Source: Barnesiella sp. WM24 (GTDB lineage Bacteria; Bacteroidota; Bacteroidia; Bacteroidales; Muribaculaceae). From it: DNA of 64,000 nucleotides. The stretch is taken from positions 62,001 through 126,000 of the forward strand of contig NZ_SPPC01000006.1 in assembly GCF_004570975.1 (NCBI RefSeq). Reading direction: 5' to 3'. The translations under genes were made by a program, and so were the position numbers. Each line of letters begins with the position of its first letter. Position 1 is the stretch's first letter. Shown piece by piece: positions 45,403-54,766 of the stretch. Under the pieces are notes generated by a model. It was not told the origin of the DNA and did no database searches. It saw nothing but the letters and a program-made list of their open reading frames with translations.

Positions 45403-45975
45403 TTAATCAAGCAGCATGCGCAGTTTCTCTGTCGCCCTGCCACGGTGGCTTATCGCATTTTTCGCCTCCGCATCCATCTCGGCAAATGTCACGTCATGTC
45501 CTTCCGGCATGAACACCGGGTCGTAGCCAAATCCGTTGTCACCGTGAAGAGAGCGGGTGATGACACCCTCGACCGTGCCGTCGACAAGCGTCATGTCGTC
45601 GCCTCTTACGAGCGCTATGACCGTGCGGAAGCGTGCGCGGCGGTTTTCCACCCCTGCAAGATTTTTAAGAAGAAGAGCCACATTGGCAGCCGAGTCATGG
45701 GCGGGACCCGCATAACGCGCCGAGTAAACGCCGGGACGGCCTCCGAGGGCGTCTACTTCAAGACCTGTATCGTCGGCAAAGCAGTCATAGCCATATTTTT
45801 CCTTCACCCATCGCGCCTTTATGGCGGCATTTCCTTCAAGGGTGTCGGCTGTCTCCGGTATATCGTCGTCACAGCCTATGTCATGAAGACCGAGCACATT
45901 GTAGGCAGCGCCGAGTATGCGGCGTATTTCCTCAAGTTTATGTTTATTATTGGTAGCAAAAACTATCTCTTTCAT
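45403..45975 (-). CDS. rdgB: Non-canonical purine NTP pyrophosphatase (RdgB/HAM1)
   Basis: This 190-residue enzyme hydrolyses dITP, ITP and XTP to monophosphates, keeping damaged purines out of DNA. ATNNKHKLEEIRRIL at the N-terminus, FADDTGLEVDALGGRPGVYSARYAG near residue 67, GFGYDPVF near 147, and FAEMDAEAKNAISHRG at the end are the family signatures. Length is normal. It lies directly upstream of the porZ-like gene; in many Bacteroidales rdgB is near leuS, as here. Confidence 0.95.
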   Translation of the reverse strand: MKEIVFATNNKHKLEEIRRILGAAYNVLGLHDIGCDDDIPETADTLEGNAAIKARWVKEKYGYDCFADDTGLEVDALGGRPGVYSARYAGPAHDSAANVALLLKNLAGVENRRARFRTVIALVRGDDMTLVDGTVEGVITRSLHGDNGFGYDPVFMPEGHDVTFAEMDAEAKNAISHRGRATEKLRMLLD

Positions 45976-46041
45976 AATTGCGTGATGTTTAGATTTATAA
46001 CGTATTTTATCGGCTGTTTATTATATTTATGCCGGTGCCGA

Positions 46042-46085
46042 CAAAGAAAAGGTCATGAAGCTTACATGACGGCTTCACGACCTTT
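46042..46085 (-). terminator. Terminator of leuS
   Basis: AAAGGTCATGAAGC (46048-46061) pairs with GCTTCACGACCTTT (46072-46085) with one mismatch and a 10-nt loop. On the minus strand it is followed by a T-rich CTTTTCTTTG-like tract. It lies about 24 nt past the leuS stop. Confidence 0.7.
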
Positions 46086-46108
46086 CAACTATGCAATGAA
46101 ATTAATTA

Positions 46109-48880
46109 TTATCCCAATACAATGTTTACAATCTTGTTAGGCACGACGATTATCTTTCTCACAGTCTTGCCTTCAAGCCATTTTGCGGCACCCTCATGTT
46201 CAAGGGCGAGCTTCTCGACTTCAGGCTGAGGGGTGCCGGCGGCAACCTCTATATTGAATCTTGCCTTGCCGTTAAATGACACAGCCATGGTGACTGTAGA
46301 CTCTTTCAGATATTCCTCGTTATGAACGGGCCACTTGGCGTCACATACGGTAGTGGTGTTACCGATGGCATGCCACAGCTCTTCCGCGATATGGGGAGCA
46401 AACGGCGCTATCACGACAATAAGCTGTTCAAGGATAGAACGGGTGTGACACTTCATGGCGTTAAGCTCGTTGACACATATCATGAACGCGGCTATGGAGG
46501 TGTTGAAAGAGAAGTTCTCTATATCCCAGGTCACTTTCTTGATAAGCTTGTGGAGCGACTTCAGCGCCTCCTTGGAAGGAGCGTCATCGGTCACGAGCAG
46601 GGTATCGCCCTTGTAGAAGAGTCCCCAGAGCTTCTTGAGGAAGCGGTTCACGCCGTCTATACCGTTTGTGTCCCAGGGCTTGCTCTGTTCAAGCGGGCCG
46701 AGGAACATCTCGTAAAGACGCAGAGTGTCGGCTCCGTAACGGTCGACTATATCGTCGGGGTTGACAACGTTGAACATTGACTTTGACATCTTTTCCACAG
46801 CGTAGCCACACACATACTTGCCATCTTCAAGTATAAACTCGGCATCGTTGAATTCCGGACGCCATGCACGGAAACGCTCGGTGTCAAGCACATCGTTGCT
46901 GACAATATTCACGTCGACATGAATAGGAGTCACGTCGTAGTCTTTCTTCAATCCCGCCGACACGAAGGTATTTGTGTCCTTTATGCGATATACGAAATTG
47001 GAGCGTCCCTGTATCATGCCCTGGTTTATGAGCTTTCTGAACGGCTCATCCTTGACAACCACACCAAGGTCGTAGAGGAATTTGTTCCAGAAGCGGCTAT
47101 AGATAAGATGACCGGTGGCATGCTCGGTTCCGCCTATATAAAGGTCCACGTCCTGCCAGTAAGCGTCGGCCTCTTTTGACACAAGCGCCTCATTGTTGCG
47201 GGGATCCATATAGCGGAGATAATAAGCCGACGAACCGGCAAATCCCGGCATCGTGTTAAGCTCAAGCGGGAATCCCTCAGGTGTAGACCAGTCTTTAGCC
47301 CTGCCGAGCGGCGGCTCGCCGGTCTCGGTGGGTAGGAATTTGTCGACCTCGGGCAGCAGAAGCGGGAGCTGTGACTCGTCAAGCAGATGGGGTATGCCAT
47401 CTTTGTAATACACGGGGAACGGTTCACCCCAGTAGCGCTGACGGCTGAAAATAGCGTCACGCAGACGGTAGTTGACCTTTACCTTGCCTATGCCTTTTTC
47501 TTCAATAAACTTCTTTGTGGCGGCAATCGCGTCCTTGACCTCCATGCCGTTGAGGTTGAGCTCCTCACCCTGAGAGTTCATCATCTTGCCCGACTTGGCG
47601 TCAAAGCTCTCTTCGCTTACGTCACATCCCTCGATCAACGGGATGACAGGCAAGTCAAATCGCTTTGCAAACGCATAGTCGCGGCTGTCATGGGCGGGCA
47701 CAGCCATAATCGCACCCGTACCGTAGCCGGCAAGCACGTAGTCGCTCACCCACACGGGTATATTTTTTCCTGTAAGCGGATTTACAGCATATGCACCGGT
47801 AAACACTCCGGTGACATTTTTCTCAATCATGCGCTCGCGCTCGGTCTTGTGTTTCACCTCGTCAAGATAAGCTTTTACGGCTTCCTTGCGGTCGGGGGTG
47901 GTAATCATGTCGACATAAGCACTCTCGGGAGCAAGCACCATGAAGGTCACGCCAAACACAGTGTCGGCACGGGTGGTGAATATCTCAAGCTCCACGTCGC
48001 TGTCGGCGATCTTGAAACGCATCTCCGCTCCCTCCGAGCGTCCTATCCAGTTGCGCTGTGTCTCCTTCAGCGAGTCGGTCCAGTCGATAGTGTCAAGCCC
48101 GGCAAGAAGACGCTGGGCATAAGCCGACACTCGCAGACACCACTGATACATCAGCTTCTGCTCCACAGGGTAGCCGCCGCGTATCGACAGACCCTCGCTC
48201 ACCTCGTCATTGGCAAGCACTGTGCCGAGCTTGGGACACCAGTTTACCATCGTGTTTCCGAGATATGCGATGCGGTAATTCATCAGAATGTCGCTTTTCT
48301 CCTTTTCAGAATAGCCATTCCACTCCCCGGCAGTGAAGTCGAGCTGCTTTCCACACGCCGCGTTGACACCCTCCGAGCCTGAAGTCTCGAAGCGCTTCAC
48401 GAGTTCCGCTATCGGGAGCGCCTTGTCGGCATCGTTGTCATAGTAGCTTTCAAACATGCGCATGAAAGCCCACTGTGTCCATTTGTAATACTCGGGGTCG
48501 CAGGTCCTGATCTCGCGGTCCCAGTCATAGCAGAAACCGATCTTGTCAAGCTGGTTGCGATATCGGGCTATGTTTTGGGTGGTGGTAACCTCGGGATGCT
48601 GCCCGGTCTGTATGGCATATTGCTCGGCAGGCAATCCGTAAGCGTCATAGCCCATAGGATGAAGCACATTGAATCCCTGCAGGCGCTTGTAGCGTGAAAA
48701 AATGTCGCTCGCTATATATCCGAGCGGATGTCCTACATGCAGTCCCGCACCCGAAGGATAGGGGAACATGTCGAGTACATAGAATTTAGGGCGGGCTGTG
48801 TCAATCTCCGCCTTATAGATTTTATTGTCTTTCCAATACTGTTGCCAGCGTGATTCAATCTCTCTGTGGTTATATTCCAT
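46109..48880 (-). CDS. leuS: Leucyl-tRNA synthetase
   Basis: This 923-residue class I synthetase charges tRNA-Leu. The HIGH-type motif is in [16 protein letters not shown] near residue 45. The editing domain shows [14 protein letters not shown]-like sequence near 300 and [19 protein letters not shown] near 385. The KMSKS loop ([12 protein letters not shown]) lies near 700, followed by the anticodon-binding domain. Length is typical for Bacteroidetes LeuRS. It starts 43 nt after nadA ends, so the two may share a transcript, and it has its own terminator. Confidence 0.97.
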   Translation of the reverse strand: MEYNHREIESRWQQYWKDNKIYKAEIDTARPKFYVLDMFPYPSGAGLHVGHPLGYIASDIFSRYKRLQGFNVLHPMGYDAYGLPAEQYAIQTGQHPEVTTTQNIARYRNQLDKIGFCYDWDREIRTCDPEYYKWTQWAFMRMFESYYDNDADKALPIAELVKRFETSGSEGVNAACGKQLDFTAGEWNGYSEKEKSDILMNYRIAYLGNTMVNWCPKLGTVLANDEVSEGLSIRGGYPVEQKLMYQWCLRVSAYAQRLLAGLDTIDWTDSLKETQRNWIGRSEGAEMRFKIADSDVELEIFTTRADTVFGVTFMVLAPESAYVDMITTPDRKEAVKAYLDEVKHKTERERMIEKNVTGVFTGAYAVNPLTGKNIPVWVSDYVLAGYGTGAIMAVPAHDSRDYAFAKRFDLPVIPLIEGCDVSEESFDAKSGKMMNSQGEELNLNGMEVKDAIAATKKFIEEKGIGKVKVNYRLRDAIFSRQRYWGEPFPVYYKDGIPHLLDESQLPLLLPEVDKFLPTETGEPPLGRAKDWSTPEGFPLELNTMPGFAGSSAYYLRYMDPRNNEALVSKEADAYWQDVDLYIGGTEHATGHLIYSRFWNKFLYDLGVVVKDEPFRKLINQGMIQGRSNFVYRIKDTNTFVSAGLKKDYDVTPIHVDVNIVSNDVLDTERFRAWRPEFNDAEFILEDGKYVCGYAVEKMSKSMFNVVNPDDIVDRYGADTLRLYEMFLGPLEQSKPWDTNGIDGVNRFLKKLWGLFYKGDTLLVTDDAPSKEALKSLHKLIKKVTWDIENFSFNTSIAAFMICVNELNAMKCHTRSILEQLIVVIAPFAPHIAEELWHAIGNTTTVCDAKWPVHNEEYLKESTVTMAVSFNGKARFNIEVAAGTPQPEVEKLALEHEGAAKWLEGKTVRKIIVVPNKIVNIVLG

Positions 48881-48923
48881 GATGATGTAAATAATTATTA
48901 TCAGATGTTGATAAAACGACCCT

Positions 48924-49859
48924 CTACAGTCCGAGTCGCTCGCTTATCTCGAGCATTTTTTTTATAGGGCGTATAGCCTTTTCCGCCACTGAAGGGTCGA
49001 CGTTCATCTCCGGCTTTCCGTCGCGGAGACAGTCGCGGAGCTTCTCAAGAGTGTTAAGCTTCATGTAGGCGCAGTCGTTGCACGCACAAGTAGAGTCGGC
49101 AGGAGGGGCGGGGATAAATGTCTTGTCGGGACAGCGTTTCTGCATCTCGTGGAGGATGCCGCTTTCAGTAGCCACGATAAACTCCTTTTCTCCGCTGTTG
49201 ACGGCGTAGTTCAGCAAGGCGGCTGTTGACCCTACCTTGTCGGCAAGCGCGAGCACCTGCCCCTTGCACTCGGGATGGACAAGCACCTTGGCTCCGGGAT
49301 GCTCCTTCTTCAGCATAGCTATTTTCTCTACCGAAAACTGCTCATGCACGTGACATGCGCCGTCCCATAGTTTCATGTTTCGTCCTGTCACAGCGTTGAT
49401 ATATGAGCCGAGGTTGCGGTCGGGTCCGAATATTATAGGCGTGTCCTCGGGAAAAGTCTCCACTATCTGACGTGCGTTTGATGAAGTGACCACGACATCG
49501 GTCAACGCCTTTACACCTGCCGACGTGTTGACATAGCTTATGACAGTGTGACCGGGGTTATCCTTGATAAAAGCCTCGAAGTCGTCGGCTTTACAACTGT
49601 CGGCAAGAGAACATCCCGCTTCCATGTCGGGAAGCAATACAGTCTTTCCGGGACACAATATCTTTGCCGTCTCACCCATAAAGTTGACACCACATAACAC
49701 TATCACCGGCTCGTCAAGCCGCGAGGCAATCTGAGCCAGTGCAAGACTGTCGCCGATATAGTCGGCAATATCCTGTATGTCACCGTTCACGTAATAATGA
49801 GCGAGTATAACCGCATTTTTCTCTTTCTTCAGCTGAAGAATCTCTTCTTTAAGGTCCAT
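48924..49859 (-). CDS. nadA: Quinolinate synthase
   Basis: This 311-residue [4Fe-4S] enzyme condenses iminoaspartate and dihydroxyacetone phosphate to quinolinate in NAD synthesis. [20 protein letters not shown] lies at the N-terminus. Cluster cysteines occur in [15 protein letters not shown] near residue 77, [13 protein letters not shown] near 197, and the [10 protein letters not shown] region near 260. nadB and nadC are not adjacent. A promoter box lies 52 nt upstream, and a consensus DnaA box (TTATCCACA) lies 10 nt beyond it, at the edge of the long inverted-repeat region. Confidence 0.94.
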   Translation of the reverse strand: MDLKEEILQLKKEKNAVILAHYYVNGDIQDIADYIGDSLALAQIASRLDEPVIVLCGVNFMGETAKILCPGKTVLLPDMEAGCSLADSCKADDFEAFIKDNPGHTVISYVNTSAGVKALTDVVVTSSNARQIVETFPEDTPIIFGPDRNLGSYINAVTGRNMKLWDGACHVHEQFSVEKIAMLKKEHPGAKVLVHPECKGQVLALADKVGSTAALLNYAVNSGEKEFIVATESGILHEMQKRCPDKTFIPAPPADSTCACNDCAYMKLNTLEKLRDCLRDGKPEMNVDPSVAEKAIRPIKKMLEISERLGL

Positions 49860-49910
49860 ACCTATTTATATTATATATAAGCAACTCTTAAAAATCAGTT
49901 TACTTATCCG

Positions 49911-49918
49911 CAAAGATA
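49911..49918 (-). promoter_or_regulatory. -7 promoter box (TATCTTTG) for nadA
   Basis: The minus-strand TAnnTTTG match lies 52 nt before ATG 49859. Confidence 0.5.
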
Positions 49919-49927
49919 CAAATTTTT

Positions 49928-49936
49928 TTATCCACA
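49928..49936 (+). promoter_or_regulatory. Consensus DnaA-box sequence TTATCCACA
   Basis: An exact match to the 9-mer DnaA box lies just upstream of the nadA promoter and 31 nt outside the left inverted-repeat arm. A single 9-mer can occur by chance. Confidence 0.3.
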
Positions 49937-50475
49937 CCCATCATGCACCATATAGGATATTTCAGGCTGTTACCCGCCGACCGTTGTTATCAACCACACT
50001 TTTTATATTAGAAGAAAAAATTTTTTGAAAATCTCCTTTATCTGATATTGGTAATAGCTGTTGACAGCAATGATAAGTTTTGCTGCATTTGCTTGCATAT
50101 TAAGTTATTGTAGTCGTGTAAACAATATTTTCATTGTTATCAACATGTTAATCGCCACTATTACAGGTAAATCACCGTATTATCAACATATGGTTAATAA
50201 GTGGCTATGTAAATAAAAATCATGGACCGCCGGTATTGATAAGTATGGCAATCATGGTTGATATCTGCACAAAATCTGATACATAAAAAATTTTGAATAA
50301 CGCGCATAATGACTAATACTCGCTCAATTCCAAATGCGCAAATATAATTATAAAAAACCTTCAAAAAACATATTATCATAAATCAACATAGTTTTCAACA
50401 ATTATCAACACATAAATCCACAAGCAATATACATATAAAATACACCGCGTATAAAATACCATCGCGTAGCTGTAG

Positions 50476-50579
50476 GGGCGAGTGGAAGCTCGCCCGAAAT
50501 ACACGCATTTCGAAACACGGTGTTGTACACGCATGGTTGATTACTCATGGTTGATATGCGGGCGAGCTTCCACTCGCCC
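50476..50579 (+). repeat. REPIN element R1
   Basis: REPs at 50476-50495 (GGGCGAG-TGGAAG-CTCGCCC) and 50560-50579 (its inverse) are separated by 64 nt. The outer flanks are GTAGCTGTAG on the left and CTACATTGCATGTG on the right. Confidence 0.85.
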
Positions 50580-50669
50580 CTACATTGCATGTGTATATCG
50601 TCATAAATCAACATAGTTTTCAACAATTGTCAACACACAAAATCCACAGGCAATATACATGCAATATAC

Positions 50670-50782
50670 ATATAAAATACATCGCATATAAAATACACCG
50701 CATATAAAATACATCGCATATAAAATACATCGCGTATAAAATACACCGCATATAAAATACATCGCGTATAAAATACCACCGC
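50670..50782 (+). repeat. Tandem 16-bp repeat, seven copies
   Basis: Seven near-identical units of ATATAAAATACATCGC (varying A/G at position 1 and T/C at position 13; the last unit is 17 nt) run directly into REPIN R2. Shorter versions flank the other REPINs. Confidence 0.9.
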
Positions 50783-50792
50783 GTAGCTGTAG

Positions 50793-50896
50793 GGGCGAGT
50801 GGAAGCTCGCCCGAAATACACGCATTGCGAAACACGGTGTTGTACACGCATGGTTGATTACTCATGGTTGATGCGCGGGCGAGCTTCCACTCGCCC
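50793..50896 (+). repeat. REPIN element R2
   Basis: REPs at 50793-50812 and 50877-50896 have a 64-nt spacer that is nearly identical to that of R1 and the same orientation. It lies 180 nt upstream of the RAYT gene. Confidence 0.85.
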
Positions 50897-51063
50897 CTAC
50901 ATTGCATGTGTATATTGTATGTATACATGCATGCGTATATTTTATACACGATATATTTGCTGCGGGGGGGTATTGATGGTAAAATTATGCAATGCTTACA
51001 ATAAATATTTCGTAAACATAAAAATTTAATTGTTAAAATTACATTTGTTTGAAATCATAATTG

Positions 51064-51071
51064 TATATTTG
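51064..51071 (+). promoter_or_regulatory. -7 promoter box (TATATTTG) for the RAYT gene, leaderless start
   Basis: An exact TAnnTTTG match ends 5 nt before ATG 51077. A TTTG at 51044-51047 could be the -33 element, but the 16-nt spacing is short. Confidence 0.5.
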
Positions 51072-51076
51072 TTTCT

Positions 51077-51571
51077 ATGTCTAAATTTCCTACAAGAAAA
51101 AATGTCAGGGTTAACTGGCATGATTACAATGGAGGCGCATATTTCATCACGGTATGCACATATAATAGGCATCACTATTTTGGTGAAATTACCGGTGATG
51201 TCATAAATTATAATCCACTGGGAAAGTATCTTAAATCCATATTGACAGATTATAATAAATACCATCCCGATATCGAGATTCCACTGTTTACTATCATGCC
51301 AAATCATTTCCATGCCATATTTTTTGTTAATCAAGGCATGGATCCTTATTCGCAGGAGTATGACAATTTAAAGCACAAAAAAATTTTGTCAGTCAATGTA
51401 GCTACGATAAAAGCATTAACCACACGATATTCCAGGCATGCAAATATTGAATTTAAGTGGCAGCGAGGGTATCACGAACATATCATCAGGGATATAGGCA
51501 AAGCGAATTTTATATTTGAATACATTGAAAATAATGTATTGCGCTGGGCAGCAGATAAATACAATACCTAA
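51077..51571 (+). CDS. REP-associated tyrosine transposase (RAYT, Y1/HUH family)
   Basis: This 164-residue single-strand DNA transposase is related to IS200/IS605 TnpA. AYFITVCTYNR lies at residues 21-31. The HUH metal site MPNHFHAI places histidines at 77 and 79. The catalytic tyrosine is probably Y132 in RGYHEHIIRD. RAYTs cleave and join REP hairpins and are usually domesticated single-copy genes. Here paired REP palindromes lie on both sides (50793-50896 and 51678-51767), which strongly supports the assignment. The gene is AT-rich and intact, and its start codon follows the promoter box by 5 nt. Confidence 0.88.
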   Translation: MSKFPTRKNVRVNWHDYNGGAYFITVCTYNRHHYFGEITGDVINYNPLGKYLKSILTDYNKYHPDIEIPLFTIMPNHFHAIFFVNQGMDPYSQEYDNLKHKKILSVNVATIKALTTRYSRHANIEFKWQRGYHEHIIRDIGKANFIFEYIENNVLRWAADKYNT

Positions 51572-52016
51572 ATCATTTATATACCCGGATTCATTGATAG
51601 TTATGCATTGTAAAATGCACAAATGTACATGCAGGTATACATATAACATACATATGCAATATACACAAGCAATGTAGGGGCGAGTGGAAGCTCGCCCGCG
51701 TATCAACCATGCGTGTACAACGCCGTATTTCGCAATGCATGTGTTTCGGGCGAGCTTCCACTCGCCCCTACAGCTACGCGGTGTATTTTAACGTGATATA
51801 TTTTATGCGCGATGGTAATTTTTGCGCGATGTATTTTTATACGCGGTGTATTGTATTTTATACGCGATGGTATATTATACATGATGTATTTTATACGCGG
51901 TATTATCGGCTACGCGGGGGGTGTTTGATTTTGTTTGTGTGATGACTTTATGGTTGTTTTATATGAGAAAATATGACATTTTGAACAAATATATACGTGT
52001 TTTAATTTTTTTTGGT
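51572..52016 (+). repeat. REPIN-containing intergenic region downstream of the RAYT
   Basis: No gene is visible here. The region contains REPIN R3 (51678-51767) and degenerate copies of the TATACGCGATGTATTTTA-type repeat from 51775 to 51900. The segment TACGCGG-TATTATCGGCTACGCGG at 51894-51917 recurs inverted at 59985-60013. Confidence 0.7.
51678..51767 (-). repeat. REPIN element R3, inverted relative to R1/R2
   Basis: REPs at 51678-51697 and 51748-51767 are separated by 50 nt. The CAATGTAG end comes first and CTACAGCTACGCG last, the reverse of R1 and R2, so the RAYT gene sits between oppositely oriented elements. Confidence 0.85.
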
Positions 52017-52024
52017 TATATTTG
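52017..52024 (+). promoter_or_regulatory. -7 promoter box (TATATTTG) for the repeat-rich secreted protein
   Basis: An exact TAnnTTTG match lies 43 nt before ATG 52068. Confidence 0.5.
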
Positions 52025-52067
52025 CGATGATTGCAAATATTAATGGAAAAAAACTAAAATTTTGCGT

Positions 52068-54692
52068 ATGAAAAAATTTTACTCATTCTTAGCTTCGGCC
52101 CTTATTGCGGCAGGTGCGTCAGCCGCACTTCCGGCAAAGGTGGGCGAGGCTTACAAAGGGGGTAATGTCACCAACGGTGATATTACCTCAGTAAAGCCGG
52201 TCAATGCTAAAGCGACCAAGGCTGAGGGCAAGCTTAACATTAAAAAGCATGCCGGTGCTAATCCTCTTGTATTTAAGGAGGCTAAAGGTAATTCACGCGT
52301 CAATAAAGTGCTTCCCGACGGTGGCTACAATTGGGAGACACTTGGTGAAGCAGATTACACCGACGCCATAACAGTAGCACCCCTTGCCGACTATGGAGTG
52401 CCCGCACAGACCTTTAAAGTTGAAATTCAGGAATCACAATCTCAGCCGGGTATCTATCGTCTTGTAAATATCCATGACAATAATCCTAATGTCGGCGATA
52501 TGGGGCTTAGCCTTGCCGATCCGGAAGTTGACTCTTACATGATTTTCAACACTCTTGACGGAGACCCCATAATTCAAGAGGCTGTATACAATCTTCTCGA
52601 CCCATTGGAATATGAACATGAGTATGTAGTATCGCAGATAAATTACGGTACTTTTGAGAATGATGTCGTTGTTATTCCTGCAGGCGCCATTGCAGTAGGT
52701 CTCGGCATTGAACCCTGGGATGTATTGGATTTTGACGATGATTTTAATCCTGTGATACCGTCAGGTTATAGCGAAAAAGTGTTCACGACAAGTGAGGACC
52801 TTGTTATCGTGCTTCCGGGTGCCACTTACAATCCCGGCGGCGATGATGCCGACTATAGCTTCCTTCTGGTTCAGACCAGTCTTTGTGCCAATGATGAAAA
52901 CAATGCACGTTTTGGTTTTGCCGGCGGTGATGATATCGTTTCTTATAAATATGGATCTGTTTATGGCATGTATGCCATAAGTGATAAAAATCTTGATTTT
53001 ATTGCTGAAAACGGTAATGATGGTTTAGAATCAGGATATTATTATACCTTAAACCTTGATAAACAAGGATGGTATACCTTATTTGTAGTCGGTTTTAATG
53101 AAGCAGGAGAACGTGTTGCCGGTGATGGAGTATATTTCTACTCATATGCCCATGATCCCGAAGAGTGGACCTCTCTCGGCAATGTACTGTTTACCGACGA
53201 TACTTTCGGTCCTGTATATGGACTTGATGACGAGATTGCCGCTGTAAAAGTAGAGATGCTTGAAAGCAAGAGCAACCCCGGACTTTATCGTCTTGTGAAT
53301 CCATATGCCGACCATAAGTTTATTGAAGATTATCCCGGTGATATAGTATATCATAACCACAACCATTATCTTGACATCGATGCTTCCGATGCAGAAAATG
53401 TAATGATCTTTGAGATGCCAATCGGTATTGATGTACAAGGAGAATCCATTACTCTTTTTAGCGACAAGAGCGGAAGTTTTGTTAACAATAAAATTACTTT
53501 CCCGACCAGAGGACTTGGCATAGGTGTATATGGCGGAGAAGATGATGGTTTCTTTTATGCAAATCAATTAGGTCGTTTCGCTGTCGAATTGCCTTGCACA
53601 CTTAAAGTAAAAGCTTTTGACAATGACGGTAATCCTGTAGAGGGTGCTTATGTAAATGCACTGAGAGAAGAAGCTGTAACCGATGCCAACGGTGAAGCAA
53701 GCATAAGCCTTTTCGGAGTGCTTGGTACTAAGGTAGCCGTTTCGGTTTACAAAGATTACCTCTTCTGGGAAGGCGAGGCTGACTTCACCGAAAGTGCTGA
53801 AGCCTGGGCTATCGCCGAGCTCGCAGCTCCCGACTGCACACTTAAAGTAAAGGCTTTTGACAAGAACGGTGATCCGGTTGCCGGTGCAATGGTTTATGCC
53901 AACGGAGTTGATGGCGAGACCAATGAAAACGGAGAAGCCACTCTTACACTTCCGGGTGTAATCGGCAAGCAGGTAGCCGTATCGGTCTACAAGGATTACC
54001 TCTTCTGGGAAGGAAAGGCTGACTTTACTGAAAGCATGGAAGCTTTCTTGTTAGCCGAACTTGCAGGTCCTGACTGCTCTTTGATAATCAAGGCGCTTGA
54101 CAAGGATGGCAATCCGGTTGCCGATGCACATGTACTTGCAGCCGGAGTAGAGGGTGTAACCGATGAGTTTGGAAGCGCTTCTCTCACTCTTCCCGATGTA
54201 ATCGGCACCAAGGTAGCCGTATCGGTTTACAAAGATTACCTCTTCTGGGAGGGCGAAGCTGACTTTACCGAAAGCATGGATGCCTTCTTGTTAGCCGAAC
54301 TCGTGGCTCCCGACTGCACTTTGAAGGTGACAGTAATCGACGGTGACAGTGAACCGGTGGAAGGTGCTACAGTAGAAGCCAACGGTAAAGACGCCGTAAC
54401 CGACGCCAACGGTAATGCTGCAATTGAAGTGGGCGATGTAATCGGCAAGACTATCAAAGTCAATGTAAGCAAAGACGGATATGATGCTGCCGAAGCAGAG
54501 GCTGACTTCACCGAAAGCATGGAAAACCACATAGTGGTAGTGCTTAAAGCCAAGACTGTCGGTATCTCACTCGCTGTTATCGACGCCGACAAGAGCATCA
54601 AGGTTTATGATCTTAACGGACGCCGTGTAGAGCATCCTTCAGTAGGAAACATCTACATCGTTAACGGAAAGAAAGTAAGACTGACTGAATAA
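52068..54692 (+). CDS. Secreted repeat protein with four 80-residue Ig-like repeats and sorting-type tail
   Basis: The protein has 874 residues from ATG 52068 and an N-terminal signal peptide (FYSFLASALIAAGASA). Two related modules lie near residues 90-200 and 370-500 (LGEADYTDA... and LGNVLFTDD..., each with PGxYRLVN). Four tandem 80-residue repeats follow, encoded by exact 240-bp periods starting at 53595, 53835, 54075 and 54315. Each opens with CTLKVKA-like sequence and shares VAVSVYKDYLFWEG and ADFTES, resembling carboxypeptidase-regulatory beta-sandwich domains. The tail (YDLNGRRVEHP, then IYIVNGKKV) resembles Bacteroidales surface-sorting ends. Function is unknown; surface display is inferred. 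Confidence 0.75.
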   Translation: MKKFYSFLASALIAAGASAALPAKVGEAYKGGNVTNGDITSVKPVNAKATKAEGKLNIKKHAGANPLVFKEAKGNSRVNKVLPDGGYNWETLGEADYTDAITVAPLADYGVPAQTFKVEIQESQSQPGIYRLVNIHDNNPNVGDMGLSLADPEVDSYMIFNTLDGDPIIQEAVYNLLDPLEYEHEYVVSQINYGTFENDVVVIPAGAIAVGLGIEPWDVLDFDDDFNPVIPSGYSEKVFTTSEDLVIVLPGATYNPGGDDADYSFLLVQTSLCANDENNARFGFAGGDDIVSYKYGSVYGMYAISDKNLDFIAENGNDGLESGYYYTLNLDKQGWYTLFVVGFNEAGERVAGDGVYFYSYAHDPEEWTSLGNVLFTDDTFGPVYGLDDEIAAVKVEMLESKSNPGLYRLVNPYADHKFIEDYPGDIVYHNHNHYLDIDASDAENVMIFEMPIGIDVQGESITLFSDKSGSFVNNKITFPTRGLGIGVYGGEDDGFFYANQLGRFAVELPCTLKVKAFDNDGNPVEGAYVNALREEAVTDANGEASISLFGVLGTKVAVSVYKDYLFWEGEADFTESAEAWAIAELAAPDCTLKVKAFDKNGDPVAGAMVYANGVDGETNENGEATLTLPGVIGKQVAVSVYKDYLFWEGKADFTESMEAFLLAELAGPDCSLIIKALDKDGNPVADAHVLAAGVEGVTDEFGSASLTLPDVIGTKVAVSVYKDYLFWEGEADFTESMDAFLLAELVAPDCTLKVTVIDGDSEPVEGATVEANGKDAVTDANGNAAIEVGDVIGKTIKVNVSKDGYDAAEAEADFTESMENHIVVVLKAKTVGISLAVIDADKSIKVYDLNGRRVEHPSVGNIYIVNGKKVRLTE
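53595..54554 (+). repeat. Four tandem 240-bp repeats within the secreted-protein gene
   Basis: Periods begin at 53595, 53835, 54075 and 54315. The first three share long near-identical nucleotide blocks around the VSVYKDYLFWEG codons, while the fourth is more diverged. Confidence 0.9.
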
Positions 54693-54711
54693 TCATCATT
54701 ATTTAAATAAG

Positions 54712-54749
54712 AAAGGGGCGCTTCGTCACATGTGCGGAGCGCCTCTTTT
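54712..54749. terminator. Terminator between convergent secreted-protein and mdh genes
   Basis: AAAGGGGCGCTTCG (54712-54725) pairs with CGGAGCGCCTCTTTT (54735-54749), including G-T pairs, around a 9-nt loop. A/T runs on both sides suit bidirectional termination. Confidence 0.75.
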
Positions 54750-54766
54750 CTGTTACTTCTATAGGA

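Larger units (their letters stand above)
49968..50965 (+). repeat. Long inverted repeat, left arm (AT-rich part plus two REPINs)
   Basis: This roughly 1-kb noncoding arm matches, as reverse complement, about 59988-61021. The outer part (49968-50440) is AT-rich with TTATCAAC words near 49988, 50137, 50180 and 50403. The 58-nt stretch 50248-50305 is identical in the other arm. The inner part holds two REPINs (50476-50579, 50793-50896), a 16-mer tandem array, and twice the segment AAATCAACATAGTTTTCAAC. No credible gene is present. Confidence 0.85.

Noticed and set aside
50194-50379. 61-codon open frame on the minus strand, mirrored by 60610-60795 on the plus strand
   Set aside because: The frames mirror each other only because they lie in the inverted repeat. 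Most codon differences (11 of 14) change the amino acid and no promoter or start context is seen, so it is not annotated as a gene.
49860-51060. Chromosomal replication origin
   Set aside because: The AT-rich, DnaA-box-like content is suggestive, but there is no dnaA or other origin marker. The genes on both flanks do not show a consistent divergence, and GC skew could not be computed.
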